This document shows positions 1-9,231 of a stretch of 64,000 bases of DNA, in pieces. Under the pieces are notes generated by a model. That model did not search any database. It was given only the letters and a program-made list of their open reading frames with translations, and was not told the DNA's origin. A program made the translations under genes and the position numbers. Each line of letters opens with the position of its first letter. Position 1 is the first letter of the stretch. This DNA is from JBOFGK01 sp051649085 (GTDB taxonomy: Bacteria > Bacillota_I > Bacilli_A > UBA3375): NCBI GenBank assembly GCA_051649085.1, contig JBOFGK010000060.1, positions 1 through 64,000 of the forward strand, in the 5' to 3' direction.

Positions 1-23
1 AACAATACTAAGTTGGGAGTTTG

Positions 24-1253
24 ATGAAGGAATCTAGAAATTTATTTTCAAGTTTGAAAAGTAAAGTAAGACAACTAATTAGTAATTCAAATGAAAAAAG
101 TTTTTTCGAAACAGAAGATATCTTTGTCGTTACTCAAAATCAAGTATTGATAATTGAGCAAAAAGAAAATCCAATTACTAAACTTAAGTATAATCTTCAT
201 TCAATTCCCATGAATCAATTTAAAAACAAAAATTACCGAACGAAAATCGAATATGAACAAAGAATTCTGCAAAAGAATTCTCTTTGTTTATTTTATGATC
301 GAATTGATTGCGCAGCTGATAATGCGGAGACGTTATACATATACATGCAAAATCTTGGATTTGATAATTGCTTTTTCATAATCAAAAAAGAATGTTCAGA
401 TTATGAAAGATTAACAAATTTGGGATTAAAGCTAATCGATTATGGTAGTGATGAATTCAAAGAAAAATATGTAAATGCTGATTATATCTTTAGTAGTTCT
501 GCTGATAATGAAATCATCAACTATAAAGGATTAAGGTTTCAAAAAAATAAAGCAAAATTTACAACGAAGTTCATTTTTTTACAGCACGGCGTAATAACCG
601 ATGACTTAGCTGACTGGATTAATCAAAAACGATTTGATCTAATGGTAATTTCTACACATGAAGAACTAAAGTTTGTAGAAAATGATTATCTTCAAAAAAG
701 ATGGCAGTTTGTTACGTCAGGTCTTCCACGATTTGATAACTACCAACTTTCAAGAACAAGTCAATCAAGTAAAATATTATGTGCCCCAACTTGGAGGAAT
801 TTTCAATCAGATATTTCTAAACAATGGAATAGTGTATTTGATAAACTAGTTGAACTAGAGCTAGATTTTGTAATTAAAACTCATCCGCTATTAGATGTAA
901 GTTTGTTTCATTATCCAGAAAAGCATTCAAATGCAGAGTACAAACAATTAATTCAAGAATGTGATCTCTTATTGACTGATTATTCTTCAATATTTATGGA
1001 TTTTGTTTATTTAAATAAACCGATTATTTTCTATCCATTTGATCAAGAAGTCTTTTTTCAAAATCATACTTATAGTCAAAAAATGGACTACAAAAACAAT
1101 AGCTATGGAAAGTCATTTACAAAGGTTGAAGAGCTTGCAGAAGTAATTAAACAAAGTAAAGAAATGAATAAAATTGATCGAAATAGAGTTTTTCTAAACA
1201 CAGAAAAACACTCAGAAAAATTAGTGGAATTATTGATGAATACCTCATTATAA
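24..1253 (+). CDS. CDP-glycerol glycerophosphotransferase-like protein (TagB/TagF family)
   Basis: Likely transfers glycerol-phosphate or a related unit onto a lipid-linked wall-polymer precursor at the inner membrane face. Family motifs are visible: FLQHGV (about residues 188-193), KTHP (about 286) and TDYSSIFMDF (about 319-328), which hold the conserved His and Ser/Asp positions of this family. There is no transmembrane segment. A TTG at 21 is also possible, but GGGAG at 15-19 is better spaced for ATG 24. It overlaps by one base a TAATG shared with the next gene, a paralogue of the same size, so the two are probably translated together. The exact substrate cannot be read from the sequence. 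Confidence 0.8.
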   Translation: MKESRNLFSSLKSKVRQLISNSNEKSFFETEDIFVVTQNQVLIIEQKENPITKLKYNLHSIPMNQFKNKNYRTKIEYEQRILQKNSLCLFYDRIDCAADNAETLYIYMQNLGFDNCFFIIKKECSDYERLTNLGLKLIDYGSDEFKEKYVNADYIFSSSADNEIINYKGLRFQKNKAKFTTKFIFLQHGVITDDLADWINQKRFDLMVISTHEELKFVENDYLQKRWQFVTSGLPRFDNYQLSRTSQSSKILCAPTWRNFQSDISKQWNSVFDKLVELELDFVIKTHPLLDVSLFHYPEKHSNAEYKQLIQECDLLLTDYSSIFMDFVYLNKPIIFYPFDQEVFFQNHTYSQKMDYKNNSYGKSFTKVEELAEVIKQSKEMNKIDRNRVFLNTEKHSEKLVELLMNTSL

Positions 1254-1273
1254 TGAAAAATAGGAGAGTTCAA

Positions 1274-2509
1274 ATGCTATTTAAAAAAATCTTATTGAGT
1301 CGACAACGAATGTTTCATGAATATAAATTAGTTAATCATGTAAATGAATATTTGGTTACCTCGGAAATTAGTACGAATGAACTGGTTGGCTATGATAAAG
1401 TATATCAATTTAAAATTAATCGCTTTATTGAGGGCTACAAAGGTGTGAAATTTCAGAAAATCGGGGCAATTAATTTATTGAAAAAAGATTCAGTTTGTTT
1501 GTTTTTTGATCGACTTGATCAAGCTCGAGATAATGCAGAAGTTTTGTATGAACATATGGAAGATTTTCCTAATAAGTATTTTGTCATTTCAAATCGAAGT
1601 CAAGATTATAATCGCCTATATGCAAAGGGATTCAAATTAATTGCTTTTGAAGATCCGAAATTTGTAGAACTCTATCTAAATGCAGATTTTGTTTTTAGTT
1701 CAAGTTTTGATTATGAAATTTGTGATTTTCAAAAAAAACGTCACAAAACAAAGTTTAATTTTGTTTTTTTACAGCATGGAGTAATATACAATGATTTAAG
1801 TTCATTATTAAACTTACGAGATATTGATTATATTATTTGTAGTACCGATTTTGAATATCAGTTACTTAAAGATGATTATTTATTTCAAGATTTTCAAATT
1901 ATAAAAAGTGGTTTACCAAGATTTGATAAGCTACAAGTACAAGCAGAGACATGGACTTCGTTCAAGAATGATTTTGATTCAAATGGAATTCTGGCTCCAT
2001 CTTGGAATGCGATGTTTAGATATCCTAATTCACAGAAGATTGATCAGAAAAAATTATTTGAATCTAAATTCATTCAGCAAGTAGATTGTTTGATGAATGA
2101 ATTGGATCTCAAAATATTACTACATCCTAATTATCAAAGTGTCGTGAAAAACTTTTGCAAGCGATATGGAAAAGACAAAGTTATTCTAGATAGTGACTAT
2201 GCGAAAATTATTAATGAAGCAAACTATGTGGTAAGTGACTATTCATCGATTGTCTTTGATTTTGCATATGCTAATAAACCAGTTTTTATTTATGATTTGA
2301 AACAAGACTTTATTCAGCATATACATACACCAAAATTAAAATTAGGCTATGATACACCGGGAATTGTTGTTGAAAATGCAGAGGAAATTAAGAAATATTT
2401 AAAATTGTTTAACTCGGATAAACACTTAGCAAATGAGGCAATACATCCTTTTTTGAATAAACAAGAACATTGTCATACGCTACTTAAATATTTAATGGGA
2501 GAAATATGA
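1274..2509 (+). CDS. Second CDP-glycerol glycerophosphotransferase-like protein
   Basis: Paralogue of the preceding gene, sharing its layout: a short variable N-terminus, then VCLFFDRLDQARDNAE, FLQHGVIYND, a LHPNY motif and SDYSSIVFDFAYANKP. It is expected to act on the same wall polymer, perhaps adding a different unit or linking primer and chain. An ATG at 1253 overlaps the upstream stop, but TAGGAG at 1261-1266 sits 7 nt before ATG 1274, so the later start is preferred. It ends in an ATGA overlap with the next glycosyltransferase. The family is clear; the polymer is inferred from context. Confidence 0.78.
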   Translation: MLFKKILLSRQRMFHEYKLVNHVNEYLVTSEISTNELVGYDKVYQFKINRFIEGYKGVKFQKIGAINLLKKDSVCLFFDRLDQARDNAEVLYEHMEDFPNKYFVISNRSQDYNRLYAKGFKLIAFEDPKFVELYLNADFVFSSSFDYEICDFQKKRHKTKFNFVFLQHGVIYNDLSSLLNLRDIDYIICSTDFEYQLLKDDYLFQDFQIIKSGLPRFDKLQVQAETWTSFKNDFDSNGILAPSWNAMFRYPNSQKIDQKKLFESKFIQQVDCLMNELDLKILLHPNYQSVVKNFCKRYGKDKVILDSDYAKIINEANYVVSDYSSIVFDFAYANKPVFIYDLKQDFIQHIHTPKLKLGYDTPGIVVENAEEIKKYLKLFNSDKHLANEAIHPFLNKQEHCHTLLKYLMGEI

Positions 2510-3501
2510 ATAGATTGACTAGGTATAGCAATAAATTCGAACATTTAAAAACATACACATTTAATCAACGACCACTTGTTAAAGAAGTTGAACATAGTTT
2601 TACCGTGATTACAGCAATGTATAACTGTGTAAATTATTTGGAGGCTTATTTTGAATCCTTAATGAATCAAACATACAATACGGCAAAAATTGAAATTGTC
2701 CTAATAAATGATGGCTCAACCGATAATTGGCATCCAATTGTGAATAAATATTCAGATTATTTGAGAGTACACATTATTGAACAACGAAACACAGGTCAAG
2801 CAATTGCGCGTAGTGTTGGACTTACATACGCACAAAACGAATATGTTAGTTTCATTGATGCTGATGATTTTGTAAACGAAAATTACTTTAGAGAAATTAA
2901 TCGAGCTATTTGTGCAAATCCAAATAGTCACTTGTTTGTAAGTCAATTACACTATTTTTTGGAAGAAACAAATGAAATAAAAAATTGGCATTATTTAAAA
3001 TATCGTTTTAATGAGCGTAAAGTTTATTTTGAAGTTGACTTGTTGAAACATCCAAAATTTTTCATTATGCATATGAGTAGTTGTGTTTTTAATCGAAAGA
3101 TAATTGAGGAAAATGAATTAGTTATTCGCGACATAAAACCGCAATTTGAAGATACTTTTTTTGTTAATGAGTATTTAATGTTTGCAAGTGAGCAAGTGAT
3201 TTTTGTTACCTCAGCTATTTATTTATATCGCAAGCGAAGTGAACATAATTCAACGATTGATAAAGTTCATTTGGATAAACGAAGATATGAATCATTATTA
3301 AAAGAAGGTTATATTGAGTTGTTGAAATATAGTATAAAAAGAACAGGAAGAATTCCTAAATATTTAAAAGAAGTAGTCAAATATGATTTGGCTTTTAATG
3401 TTGATGAGTACCGGAAGTTAGAAAAAAATCAATTAACTGTTGATGAAAAACTTCGAACACGTTACTTAGAACAAATCAAAAGACTCTTAGAGCATAAGTA
3501 A
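2506..3501 (+). CDS. Family 2 glycosyltransferase
   Basis: A GT-A fold glycosyltransferase that probably adds a sugar to the wall glycopolymer made by its neighbours. The N-terminal catalytic domain shows FTVITAMYNCVNYLE, the nucleotide-binding LINDGSTDNW (about residues 66-75) and the metal-binding FIDADDF (about 123-129). The C-terminal part is more divergent and has no membrane helices. The start is set by an ATGA overlap with the previous gene and GGGAG at 2498-2502. Donor and acceptor are unknown. Confidence 0.82.
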   Translation: MNRLTRYSNKFEHLKTYTFNQRPLVKEVEHSFTVITAMYNCVNYLEAYFESLMNQTYNTAKIEIVLINDGSTDNWHPIVNKYSDYLRVHIIEQRNTGQAIARSVGLTYAQNEYVSFIDADDFVNENYFREINRAICANPNSHLFVSQLHYFLEETNEIKNWHYLKYRFNERKVYFEVDLLKHPKFFIMHMSSCVFNRKIIEENELVIRDIKPQFEDTFFVNEYLMFASEQVIFVTSAIYLYRKRSEHNSTIDKVHLDKRRYESLLKEGYIELLKYSIKRTGRIPKYLKEVVKYDLAFNVDEYRKLEKNQLTVDEKLRTRYLEQIKRLLEHK

Positions 3502-3523
3502 GTTTTCTTAATTTTTCGCATTA

Positions 3524-3552
3524 TTGAAAAAATATTAGGTATAATATATAAA
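3524..3552 (+). promoter_or_regulatory. Promoter of the wall-polymer export genes
   Basis: TTGAAA (3524-3529) and TATAAA (3547-3552) are separated by exactly 17 bp. A second TATAAT follows at 3557-3562. They lie in the 93-bp gap before the ABC transporter ATPase, so the exporter can be transcribed independently of the upstream transferases. Confidence 0.55.
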
Positions 3553-3594
3553 AGGGTATAATATAAATCTGTAAAATTGACTAGATAGGAAAAA

Positions 3595-4497
3595 ATGAAA
3601 GTAATAGAAGTAAAAAACGTAACTAAAGTATACCAGTTGTATAAGCATCCACGAGATACTTTTTTGGAACTACTTACCTTTAGAGAACGTCATTCAAAGA
3701 AAACAGTTTTAAATAATATTTCATTTACTGTTAATGCAGGGGATACGTTTGGCGTACTTGGGGCAAACGGAAGTGGTAAATCAACAATACTATCAATTAT
3801 TAATGGAACTACTTTTCCGACAGAAGGGGAAGTAGTGACTCGTGGTACGGTTTCACTATTAAATGTTGGTGCAGGAATTGTAGCTGGTTATACTGGGTAT
3901 GAAAATATTACATACAAATGTCGGTTAATGGGCTTAAGCAAAAAAGAAGTTGCTGAAATCTATGATGATATTGTTGAGTTTAGCGAATTAGATGATGAGT
4001 ATTTATCACAACCGGTTAGAAAATATTCATCGGGGATGAAAGCAAAACTTGGATTTTCAATATCTGTTCATATTTCACCTGATATCTTAATTGTCGATGA
4101 AGCATTAGCGGTCGGTGATCAACGCTTTCAAGATAAGTGTCACAAAAAGATTCGTGAAAAACAAGCAGAAGGAATGACAATTTTGTATGTTTCTCATTCA
4201 CATGGTGCTGTAAAAAATATTTGTGATCACTGTATTTGGATTGACCAAGGATTAATAATTGCCGAGGGAGATAGTGCGTATGTTTGTGATTTGTATGCTA
4301 AGTATATGAATAATGAAATTACTGTTGAACAAGCAAGAAAAACTTTCTTATCGCAAATGCAACGTGCAAAAATTGATGCAGTATTAGAAACTTCAACAGT
4401 TAAAAAGGGAAAGACAATTAAAATTGTTGAAGAAGAAAATTATCCACTTCGAAAAGAAAGACCGAAACGAATGAAAAGAGAAAAAAATGGAAAATAA
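3595..4497 (+). CDS. tagH: ABC transporter ATP-binding protein, TagH-like polysaccharide/teichoic acid exporter
   Basis: ATPase of an exporter that moves an undecaprenyl-linked polymer across the membrane. Walker A GANGSGKST (about residues 56-64), signature YSSGMKAKLGFS (about 143-154) and Walker B ILIVDEALAVGD (about 164-175) are intact. The early start of the nucleotide-binding domain and the FRERHSKK segment are typical of TagH/Wzt-type ATPases. A basic tail of about 55 residues follows the domain. Its last 11 bp overlap the first permease gene, so the parts are made together. It is the only ATPase beside two permeases. Confidence 0.85.
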   Translation: MKVIEVKNVTKVYQLYKHPRDTFLELLTFRERHSKKTVLNNISFTVNAGDTFGVLGANGSGKSTILSIINGTTFPTEGEVVTRGTVSLLNVGAGIVAGYTGYENITYKCRLMGLSKKEVAEIYDDIVEFSELDDEYLSQPVRKYSSGMKAKLGFSISVHISPDILIVDEALAVGDQRFQDKCHKKIREKQAEGMTILYVSHSHGAVKNICDHCIWIDQGLIIAEGDSAYVCDLYAKYMNNEITVEQARKTFLSQMQRAKIDAVLETSTVKKGKTIKIVEEENYPLRKERPKRMKREKNGK

Positions 4498-5260
4498 GCG
4501 TAGATTTCATCAACTATTGTTCATCGCCTTTCATTCAATTAAAAAAAGATATACACAAAGTGCTTTTGGGATGGTTTGGGCATTTATTCAGCCTATAATT
4601 TTGACAATGTCATTTGCCTTCTTTGCGGAAAATGGCCTACGATTTGGTGGCGATGTTGACGGAGTACCATTTGTTGTAATTGTCTTAATTGGAAATATAA
4701 CATTTTCAGTTGTAAGTAGTTACTTTTTGTCAGCACCTAATATTTTAAAAGGAAACGTAGAGCTATTGAAAATGATCAACATTCCATTACCATTGGTAAT
4801 TCTTGTTGAAATGCTAAGTAACTTCTTTATTCATTTATGTACACTTACAATTGTACTTATTTATTTTCAATTTAATGGTTATGAAATCAACTTATCTTAT
4901 ATTAATTTCCTTTTCTATTGGATTGTGATGTTTGTTTATTTTTATGGTTATAGTTACATTGTAGCCTTGGTGTCATTATTAGTTAAGGATTTGCAATATT
5001 TATTATCATCGTTAATGGTATCATTATATTTTATAACACCAGTTTTTTGGGTTCCAAGTGGTTTGGCAGAAACGCTTGAAAAACTCTTTAATCCATTTTA
5101 TTTTTTCATTTATGGATATCGAATGACTATTATCAAAAATGAATTTTTCTGGCAAGATTCAATGTACAATGCATACATTTTTCTACAAGCAATACTGCTA
5201 TTAGCAATTGCAAGATATTTACATAAGAAACTACACAAAAAAGTTTATGACTTAGTTTAG
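4487..5260 (+). CDS. tagG: ABC-2 type permease, TagG-like (first of two)
   Basis: Membrane subunit of the polymer exporter. About six hydrophobic segments are visible, and the N-terminal amphipathic segment runs into FGMVWAFIQP, the hallmark of ABC-2 polysaccharide/teichoic exporters. The loop LKGNVELLKMINIPLP and the late ITPVFWVPSG ... NPFYFFIYGYR block also fit. It overlaps the ATPase gene by 11 bp. It aligns by eye along its whole length with the next gene, so the two arose by duplication and probably form a heterodimeric channel. The exported substrate is inferred from context. Confidence 0.8.
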   Translation: MENKRRFHQLLFIAFHSIKKRYTQSAFGMVWAFIQPIILTMSFAFFAENGLRFGGDVDGVPFVVIVLIGNITFSVVSSYFLSAPNILKGNVELLKMINIPLPLVILVEMLSNFFIHLCTLTIVLIYFQFNGYEINLSYINFLFYWIVMFVYFYGYSYIVALVSLLVKDLQYLLSSLMVSLYFITPVFWVPSGLAETLEKLFNPFYFFIYGYRMTIIKNEFFWQDSMYNAYIFLQAILLLAIARYLHKKLHKKVYDLV

Positions 5261-5269
5261 GAGGAATTG

Positions 5270-6049
5270 ATGGCAAAACAATTTGTAAAAAATATTCGAG
5301 CAACTCAATTTCTTTCTGTCCAAATTATTCGTAAAAGTTATTTGGAAACATTATTCGGAATGGCTTGGGCAGTAATTCAGCCGCTTGCATTTGTTGCAAC
5401 AATTACATTGATGTTTGTTTTTGGTTTTCGAATGTCTGGTGAGATTGAAGGTGTACCGATGGTCTCATATTTATTAACGGCGATTATTCCTTGGCAACTG
5501 ATTAGCCAAACAATTACGAATGGACCAATTATATATTGGAAAAATTTAGAATTAATTAAAACGATTAACTTCCCGGTTGAAACAATTGCTCTAAGTGAAT
5601 TTTTCGCGAAACTACTTGTTCACTTATTTGTAATGGTAGTTGTTATTTTAATTAATTGGCAACAAGGCTTTCCCCCAACAATCTATTATCTAAACTTTAT
5701 TTATTTGTATATAGTACTAAGTCTATTTTTACTGTATTCAACAATGATTCTTGCTTGTATTTCTCTGTTTGTTCATGATACACATTTAACAATAAGTTCA
5801 TTAATGATGCCAATTTTTTGGATTACGCCAATTATGTGGGAGCCAGTTGGAAATATTCGCTTATATGAGATGATTTTCAATCCATTCTACTACTTTATCG
5901 AATTATTTAGAGATACACTATTATACAAAGAATGGTGGTGGACAAATATCTATTATGATATTTATATATGGACGATAATTTTAATTTTATATTTAGTCTC
6001 AACAGGTTTATATAGAAGAGTTAGAAGTCAAATGGCTGATATTGTTTAG
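5270..6049 (+). CDS. ABC-2 type permease, TagG-like (second, paralogous)
   Basis: Paralogue of the preceding permease with the same block order: YLETLFGMAWAVIQP, WKNLELIKTINFPVE, ITPIMWEPVG and NPFYYFIELFRD. About six membrane segments are visible. GGAGG at 5260-5264 favours ATG 5270 over TTG 5267. The gene begins 9 bp after its partner. Classical TagGH or Wzm/Wzt exporters use a homodimeric permease, so two diverged permeases with one ATPase suggest an asymmetric channel. That reading is inference. Confidence 0.8.
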   Translation: MAKQFVKNIRATQFLSVQIIRKSYLETLFGMAWAVIQPLAFVATITLMFVFGFRMSGEIEGVPMVSYLLTAIIPWQLISQTITNGPIIYWKNLELIKTINFPVETIALSEFFAKLLVHLFVMVVVILINWQQGFPPTIYYLNFIYLYIVLSLFLLYSTMILACISLFVHDTHLTISSLMMPIFWITPIMWEPVGNIRLYEMIFNPFYYFIELFRDTLLYKEWWWTNIYYDIYIWTIILILYLVSTGLYRRVRSQMADIV

Positions 6050-6072
6050 AAAAATGCAAGTTAGGAGTAAAT

Positions 6073-6843
6073 GTGTTTAGAAAGCAGAAAAAAGATCCCA
6101 ACGTAAGAGTAATTAGGCCGTATCAAAAAGGGAAAGTATCAGTTAGACGTTATTGTCTATTAGTGCTTATTCAAGTAGTAATAATTATGGAAGCGTTTGT
6201 AATATATAGCTATTTAAATTCACAACCGATTGATGTATTTCCAGATAAGAATAGCTTGAATTTTGTCGAATATCAAACCAAAAAAGTTAAGTATGGTACG
6301 GAAGAAGTTGTTGAAGTTGAAAAGTTGAATTTAGTGCAAATTGATCAAAAGAAAAAAACATTTGTAGAGCGTCCACTCAATATTTATTCACGTGTTGACT
6401 ATCAATGTCGTAATTATAGTTCGGCTATATATCAAATGTATCAAGTAGTTGGACCAGATTGTTTTAAAAGAAGTATTGAAAGTGCAGTTGGCGTTCAAAT
6501 TGATTTATTTGTTGAGAATGGCATGTTAGAATATCAAGGAAATGAGTTTGAGGTTGAGAGCCTTAGAACAATGCTTGAATTAGATCCTGAAAAAGTTAGT
6601 ACAACCAGAGTTCAAGAAAGTTTTGATGACAATGTTTGGGCAATCATTTTTTCAATTTATGATTTTCATCCTCAAAGTATTAGCCAATTAGCAATTGAGG
6701 AATTTCAAAATCAATTAAAATTAGATGAAATTAAACAACTTCAAGTAATAGTAGATCAACAATTTGTACTACCTGTGAGTAAAACACCATATTCAGATAA
6801 TTATTTACTAGGAAAATGGCCAGTTGTATCAAGAAAAGATTAA
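6073..6843 (+). CDS. Membrane-anchored LCP-like protein, apparently degenerate
   Basis: A single N-terminal membrane helix (about residues 26-48) follows a basic cytoplasmic stretch; the rest is external. The segments LNLVQIDQKKKTFVERPL, SAIYQMYQVVG and SIESAVGVQIDLFVE follow the order of the LytR-CpsA-Psr core, which attaches wall polymers to peptidoglycan. The usual Arg of the PRD motif and the Asp-rich phosphate-binding residues are not visible, so it may not be catalytic. GTG start with TTAGGAG at 6061-6067; an ATG at 6071 is out of frame. Its position after a polymer exporter supports an LCP-related role, but similarity is weak. Confidence 0.45.
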   Translation: MFRKQKKDPNVRVIRPYQKGKVSVRRYCLLVLIQVVIIMEAFVIYSYLNSQPIDVFPDKNSLNFVEYQTKKVKYGTEEVVEVEKLNLVQIDQKKKTFVERPLNIYSRVDYQCRNYSSAIYQMYQVVGPDCFKRSIESAVGVQIDLFVENGMLEYQGNEFEVESLRTMLELDPEKVSTTRVQESFDDNVWAIIFSIYDFHPQSISQLAIEEFQNQLKLDEIKQLQVIVDQQFVLPVSKTPYSDNYLLGKWPVVSRKD

Positions 6844-6881
6844 TAAGAAATTGAAATTGCACGAGAAATAGTAGACTTTTA

Positions 6882-6890
6882 TGGTATAAT
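6882..6890 (+). promoter_or_regulatory. Extended -10 promoter before yciI-galU
   Basis: TGGTATAAT is an extended -10 (TGN plus TATAAT). No good -35 lies at 17 bp. It is placed to drive the YciI and galU genes. Confidence 0.5.
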
Positions 6891-6937
6891 AAGGTGTAGA
6901 AGTAGTATTATAAAATAAATTGTTAATTGGAGGTATG

Positions 6938-7237
6938 ATGTTTATTATAACATTAACATATATAAAACCACTGAGTGAAGTTGATAAATATGTGGTAGAA
7001 CATCGTGAATATTTAGATAAGTTTTATTCGAGTAACAATTTGATTGTTTCGGGTCCTAAGGTCCCCAAAACAGGTGGAATAATCGTTGCCTATTTTACAG
7101 ATGAAAAAGAAGTAGAGCAGTTCATTCTTAATGATCCATTCACTTTAAATGAAATTGCCAAAGCTGAATATGTCAGATTTGATCCAGTTAAACAATCAAC
7201 ACAAATAAAAAATTTTTTGGAGGAATATAATGATTAA
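6938..7237 (+). CDS. YciI family protein
   Basis: Small cytoplasmic protein of the YCII fold: FIITLTYIKPL, a His in EHREYLDKFY, GPKVPKTGGII and a late FILNDPFTLNEIAKAEY block. Family members are small dimeric proteins with a His-Asp pair and mostly unknown substrates. The frame is open from TTG 6920, but GGAGG at 6929-6933 favours ATG 6938 (or 6935). It overlaps galU by 8 bp, so the pair is translated together. No link to polymer synthesis can be shown. Confidence 0.75.
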   Translation: MFIITLTYIKPLSEVDKYVVEHREYLDKFYSSNNLIVSGPKVPKTGGIIVAYFTDEKEVEQFILNDPFTLNEIAKAEYVRFDPVKQSTQIKNFLEEYND

Positions 7238-8093
7238 AAAAGCAGTTATCCCAGTAGCAGGATTTGGAACAAGATTTTTACCTTTTACAAAGGCGATGCC
7301 GAAAGAAATGTTACCAATTGTTGATAAACCAACGATTCAATATATCGTTGAAGAAGCAGTAAAGAGTGGAATCGAGGAGATTATTTTTGTAACAGCTTCA
7401 CATTCAAATAAGCGTGCAATTGAAGATCATTTTGATGTTTCTTCGACACTTGAAATGCAACTTCGAGAAAAAGGTAAAAATGATTTCTTAGCAATGGTTC
7501 AAGATATTTCTAATTTGGCTAACGTTCATTATATTCGTCAAAAGGAAGCGAAAGGACTTGGGCATGCGATTTTATGTGCAAAAGCTTTTGTTGGTAATGA
7601 ACCATTTGCAGTCTTATTGGGTGATGATTTAGTAGTTGGAGATACGCCAAGTATGAAACAATTAATTGATGCTTATGATCAAACAAAATGTTCAATTATG
7701 GGTGTCCAAGAAGTTAGTTATGATGATGTTGATAAATATGGAGTTGTAGCTTTAGAAAAAAATGAAGAAAAAGTTGAAAAAATGACTGACTTTGTGGAAA
7801 AACCAAAGAAAGAGGTTGCTCCAAGTAATCGTGCGGTTTTAGGTCGTTATGTGTTAACACCAACTATTTTCAAATACTTAGAAAACCAAGAAGCAGGAGT
7901 TGGAAATGAAATTCAACTTACAGATGCTGTAAAAAGAATGATGTCAGAAGAAGATGTTTATGCCTGTACATTTACAGGACGTAGATATGATATTGGTGAT
8001 AAACTTGGATTTTTAATTGCAACAGTTGATTTTGCACTTGAAAATAAAGAACTAAATGAAGACTTCAGAGCTTATTTAAAAACACTTTTCTAG
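7230..8093 (+). CDS. galU: UTP--glucose-1-phosphate uridylyltransferase
   Basis: Makes UDP-glucose from UTP and glucose-1-phosphate, the donor for glucosylated wall polymers and glycolipids. The N-terminal nucleotide-binding signature PVAGFGTRFLPFTKAMPKEM (about residues 8-27) is complete. LLGDDLV (about 130-136), DFVEKPKKE and GNEIQLTDAV also match the GalU family. At 287 residues it has normal length. It overlaps the upstream yciI gene and is followed 11 bp later by a GT2 gene, a likely user of the product. Confidence 0.93.
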   Translation: MIKKAVIPVAGFGTRFLPFTKAMPKEMLPIVDKPTIQYIVEEAVKSGIEEIIFVTASHSNKRAIEDHFDVSSTLEMQLREKGKNDFLAMVQDISNLANVHYIRQKEAKGLGHAILCAKAFVGNEPFAVLLGDDLVVGDTPSMKQLIDAYDQTKCSIMGVQEVSYDDVDKYGVVALEKNEEKVEKMTDFVEKPKKEVAPSNRAVLGRYVLTPTIFKYLENQEAGVGNEIQLTDAVKRMMSEEDVYACTFTGRRYDIGDKLGFLIATVDFALENKELNEDFRAYLKTLF

Positions 8094-8104
8094 AACGGAG
8101 TAAA

Positions 8105-8968
8105 ATGCTTAGCGTTTTAATTACATGTTATAATCAAAAAAATATCATTGAAAAAACAATAATGAGTATTGTCAAGCAAGAGACCTCATTTACTTATAAC
8201 ATAATAGTTAGTGATGATTTTTCAACAGATGGAAGTTTCGAATATTTGAAAATGCTTGAATCGAGCATTGGTTCAGAAAAGTTACGTATTGTTCAACCCA
8301 AAACAAAAAAACATGTTGGAAACAATCGAAATACATTGATTGCTAATGCTGATCAGAAATATTCGATATTTGTTGATGGAGATGATGTTCAACAACCTAA
8401 TTTCATAGAAGGAATTTGTCAAAACATTGCTGATGATGATATTTATCATTTACAAGGATTTAACGAAATTTGGGCTGAAAAACAAGTGTTCAAACCAACA
8501 AGCAATTACTATAATATTTTCTTGAATGTTTATAAAACTAATGTTCTTAAACAAATGAGTTTTGATACAGAAGTTGAAATTGGAGAAGACGTATTATTTA
8601 CTTTAGAAAATTATCAACTTTTAAGAAAACCAACAAATCAAACAATTAATATTATTTACGATTTGAATCGTGCCGATGAAAATGTCTCGTTAACTAAAAA
8701 TAGTGACTATTTAAAACGATATAATCGTGAGTTGTTCTTGCTTGAGAAAATGAAAAAACTCAACTCAAACTTTCCTAAGTGGATCTTAAATGAAAAAAAA
8801 ATAGATATATATAATTTTTCACTACTTGCTAATCAAACATTTGATTTAGGTAAAATTGAACTTACTGGACTTGGGAAAAAACACCAACTGTCATACATTT
8901 TACTTTTGCTTTTACCAAAGAAAATTTATAAACAGTTGATTATAAAAAAGTTAGGTCATAAAGTTTAA
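8105..8968 (+). CDS. Family 2 glycosyltransferase
   Basis: GT-A glycosyltransferase: LSVLITCYNQKNIIEKTI at the N-terminus, IVSDDFSTDGS (about residues 37-47) and the metal-binding FVDGDDV (about 91-97). The usual second Asp motif is less clear. CGGAG precedes ATG 8105. It follows galU closely and may use UDP-glucose, though this is context only. A terminator hairpin 28 bp after its stop ends the wall-polymer region. Confidence 0.8.
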   Translation: MLSVLITCYNQKNIIEKTIMSIVKQETSFTYNIIVSDDFSTDGSFEYLKMLESSIGSEKLRIVQPKTKKHVGNNRNTLIANADQKYSIFVDGDDVQQPNFIEGICQNIADDDIYHLQGFNEIWAEKQVFKPTSNYYNIFLNVYKTNVLKQMSFDTEVEIGEDVLFTLENYQLLRKPTNQTINIIYDLNRADENVSLTKNSDYLKRYNRELFLLEKMKKLNSNFPKWILNEKKIDIYNFSLLANQTFDLGKIELTGLGKKHQLSYILLLLLPKKIYKQLIIKKLGHKV

Positions 8969-8995
8969 ACTATACCGGAAAATGAAATACTAATA

Positions 8996-9030
8996 ATGCA
9001 CTTAAGTCAATTCTTAGGTGCATATTTTTA
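8996..9030 (+). terminator. Rho-independent terminator, copy 1 of a repeated hairpin
   Basis: ATGCACTTAAG pairs with CTTAGGTGCAT (one G-T pair) across a 6-nt loop, then a T-rich tract. A near-identical sequence including its 5' flank recurs at 17715-17748. Confidence 0.75.
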
Positions 9031-9172
9031 TTTGATAAGATTTATTCTAATAAGCTAGAATATTTCCAATGTTTGTTTGCATAAAAAAGAATTGAGAGTA
9101 GATATTTTCTTTTATATGTACCTATAGCTTAAAGGGACAAAAATAAAAATCGTTAATTAGATACTAACAAAT

Positions 9173-9202
9173 TAACACTTCAAATTAATAAATTGCTAAA
9201 AT
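9173..9202 (+). promoter_or_regulatory. Promoter of the LacI-family regulator
   Basis: TTAACA (9173-9178), 18 bp, then TAAAAT (9197-9202) with an extended TGC before it. It is 30 bp upstream of the start codon. Confidence 0.5.
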
Positions 9203-9231
9203 ATGTATATGATTAAGAGCGTGAGGTTTAT

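Noticed and set aside
1253..1273. Start of the second transferase at ATG 1253
   Set aside because: Possible by TAATG coupling, but TAGGAG at 1261-1266 points to ATG 1274.
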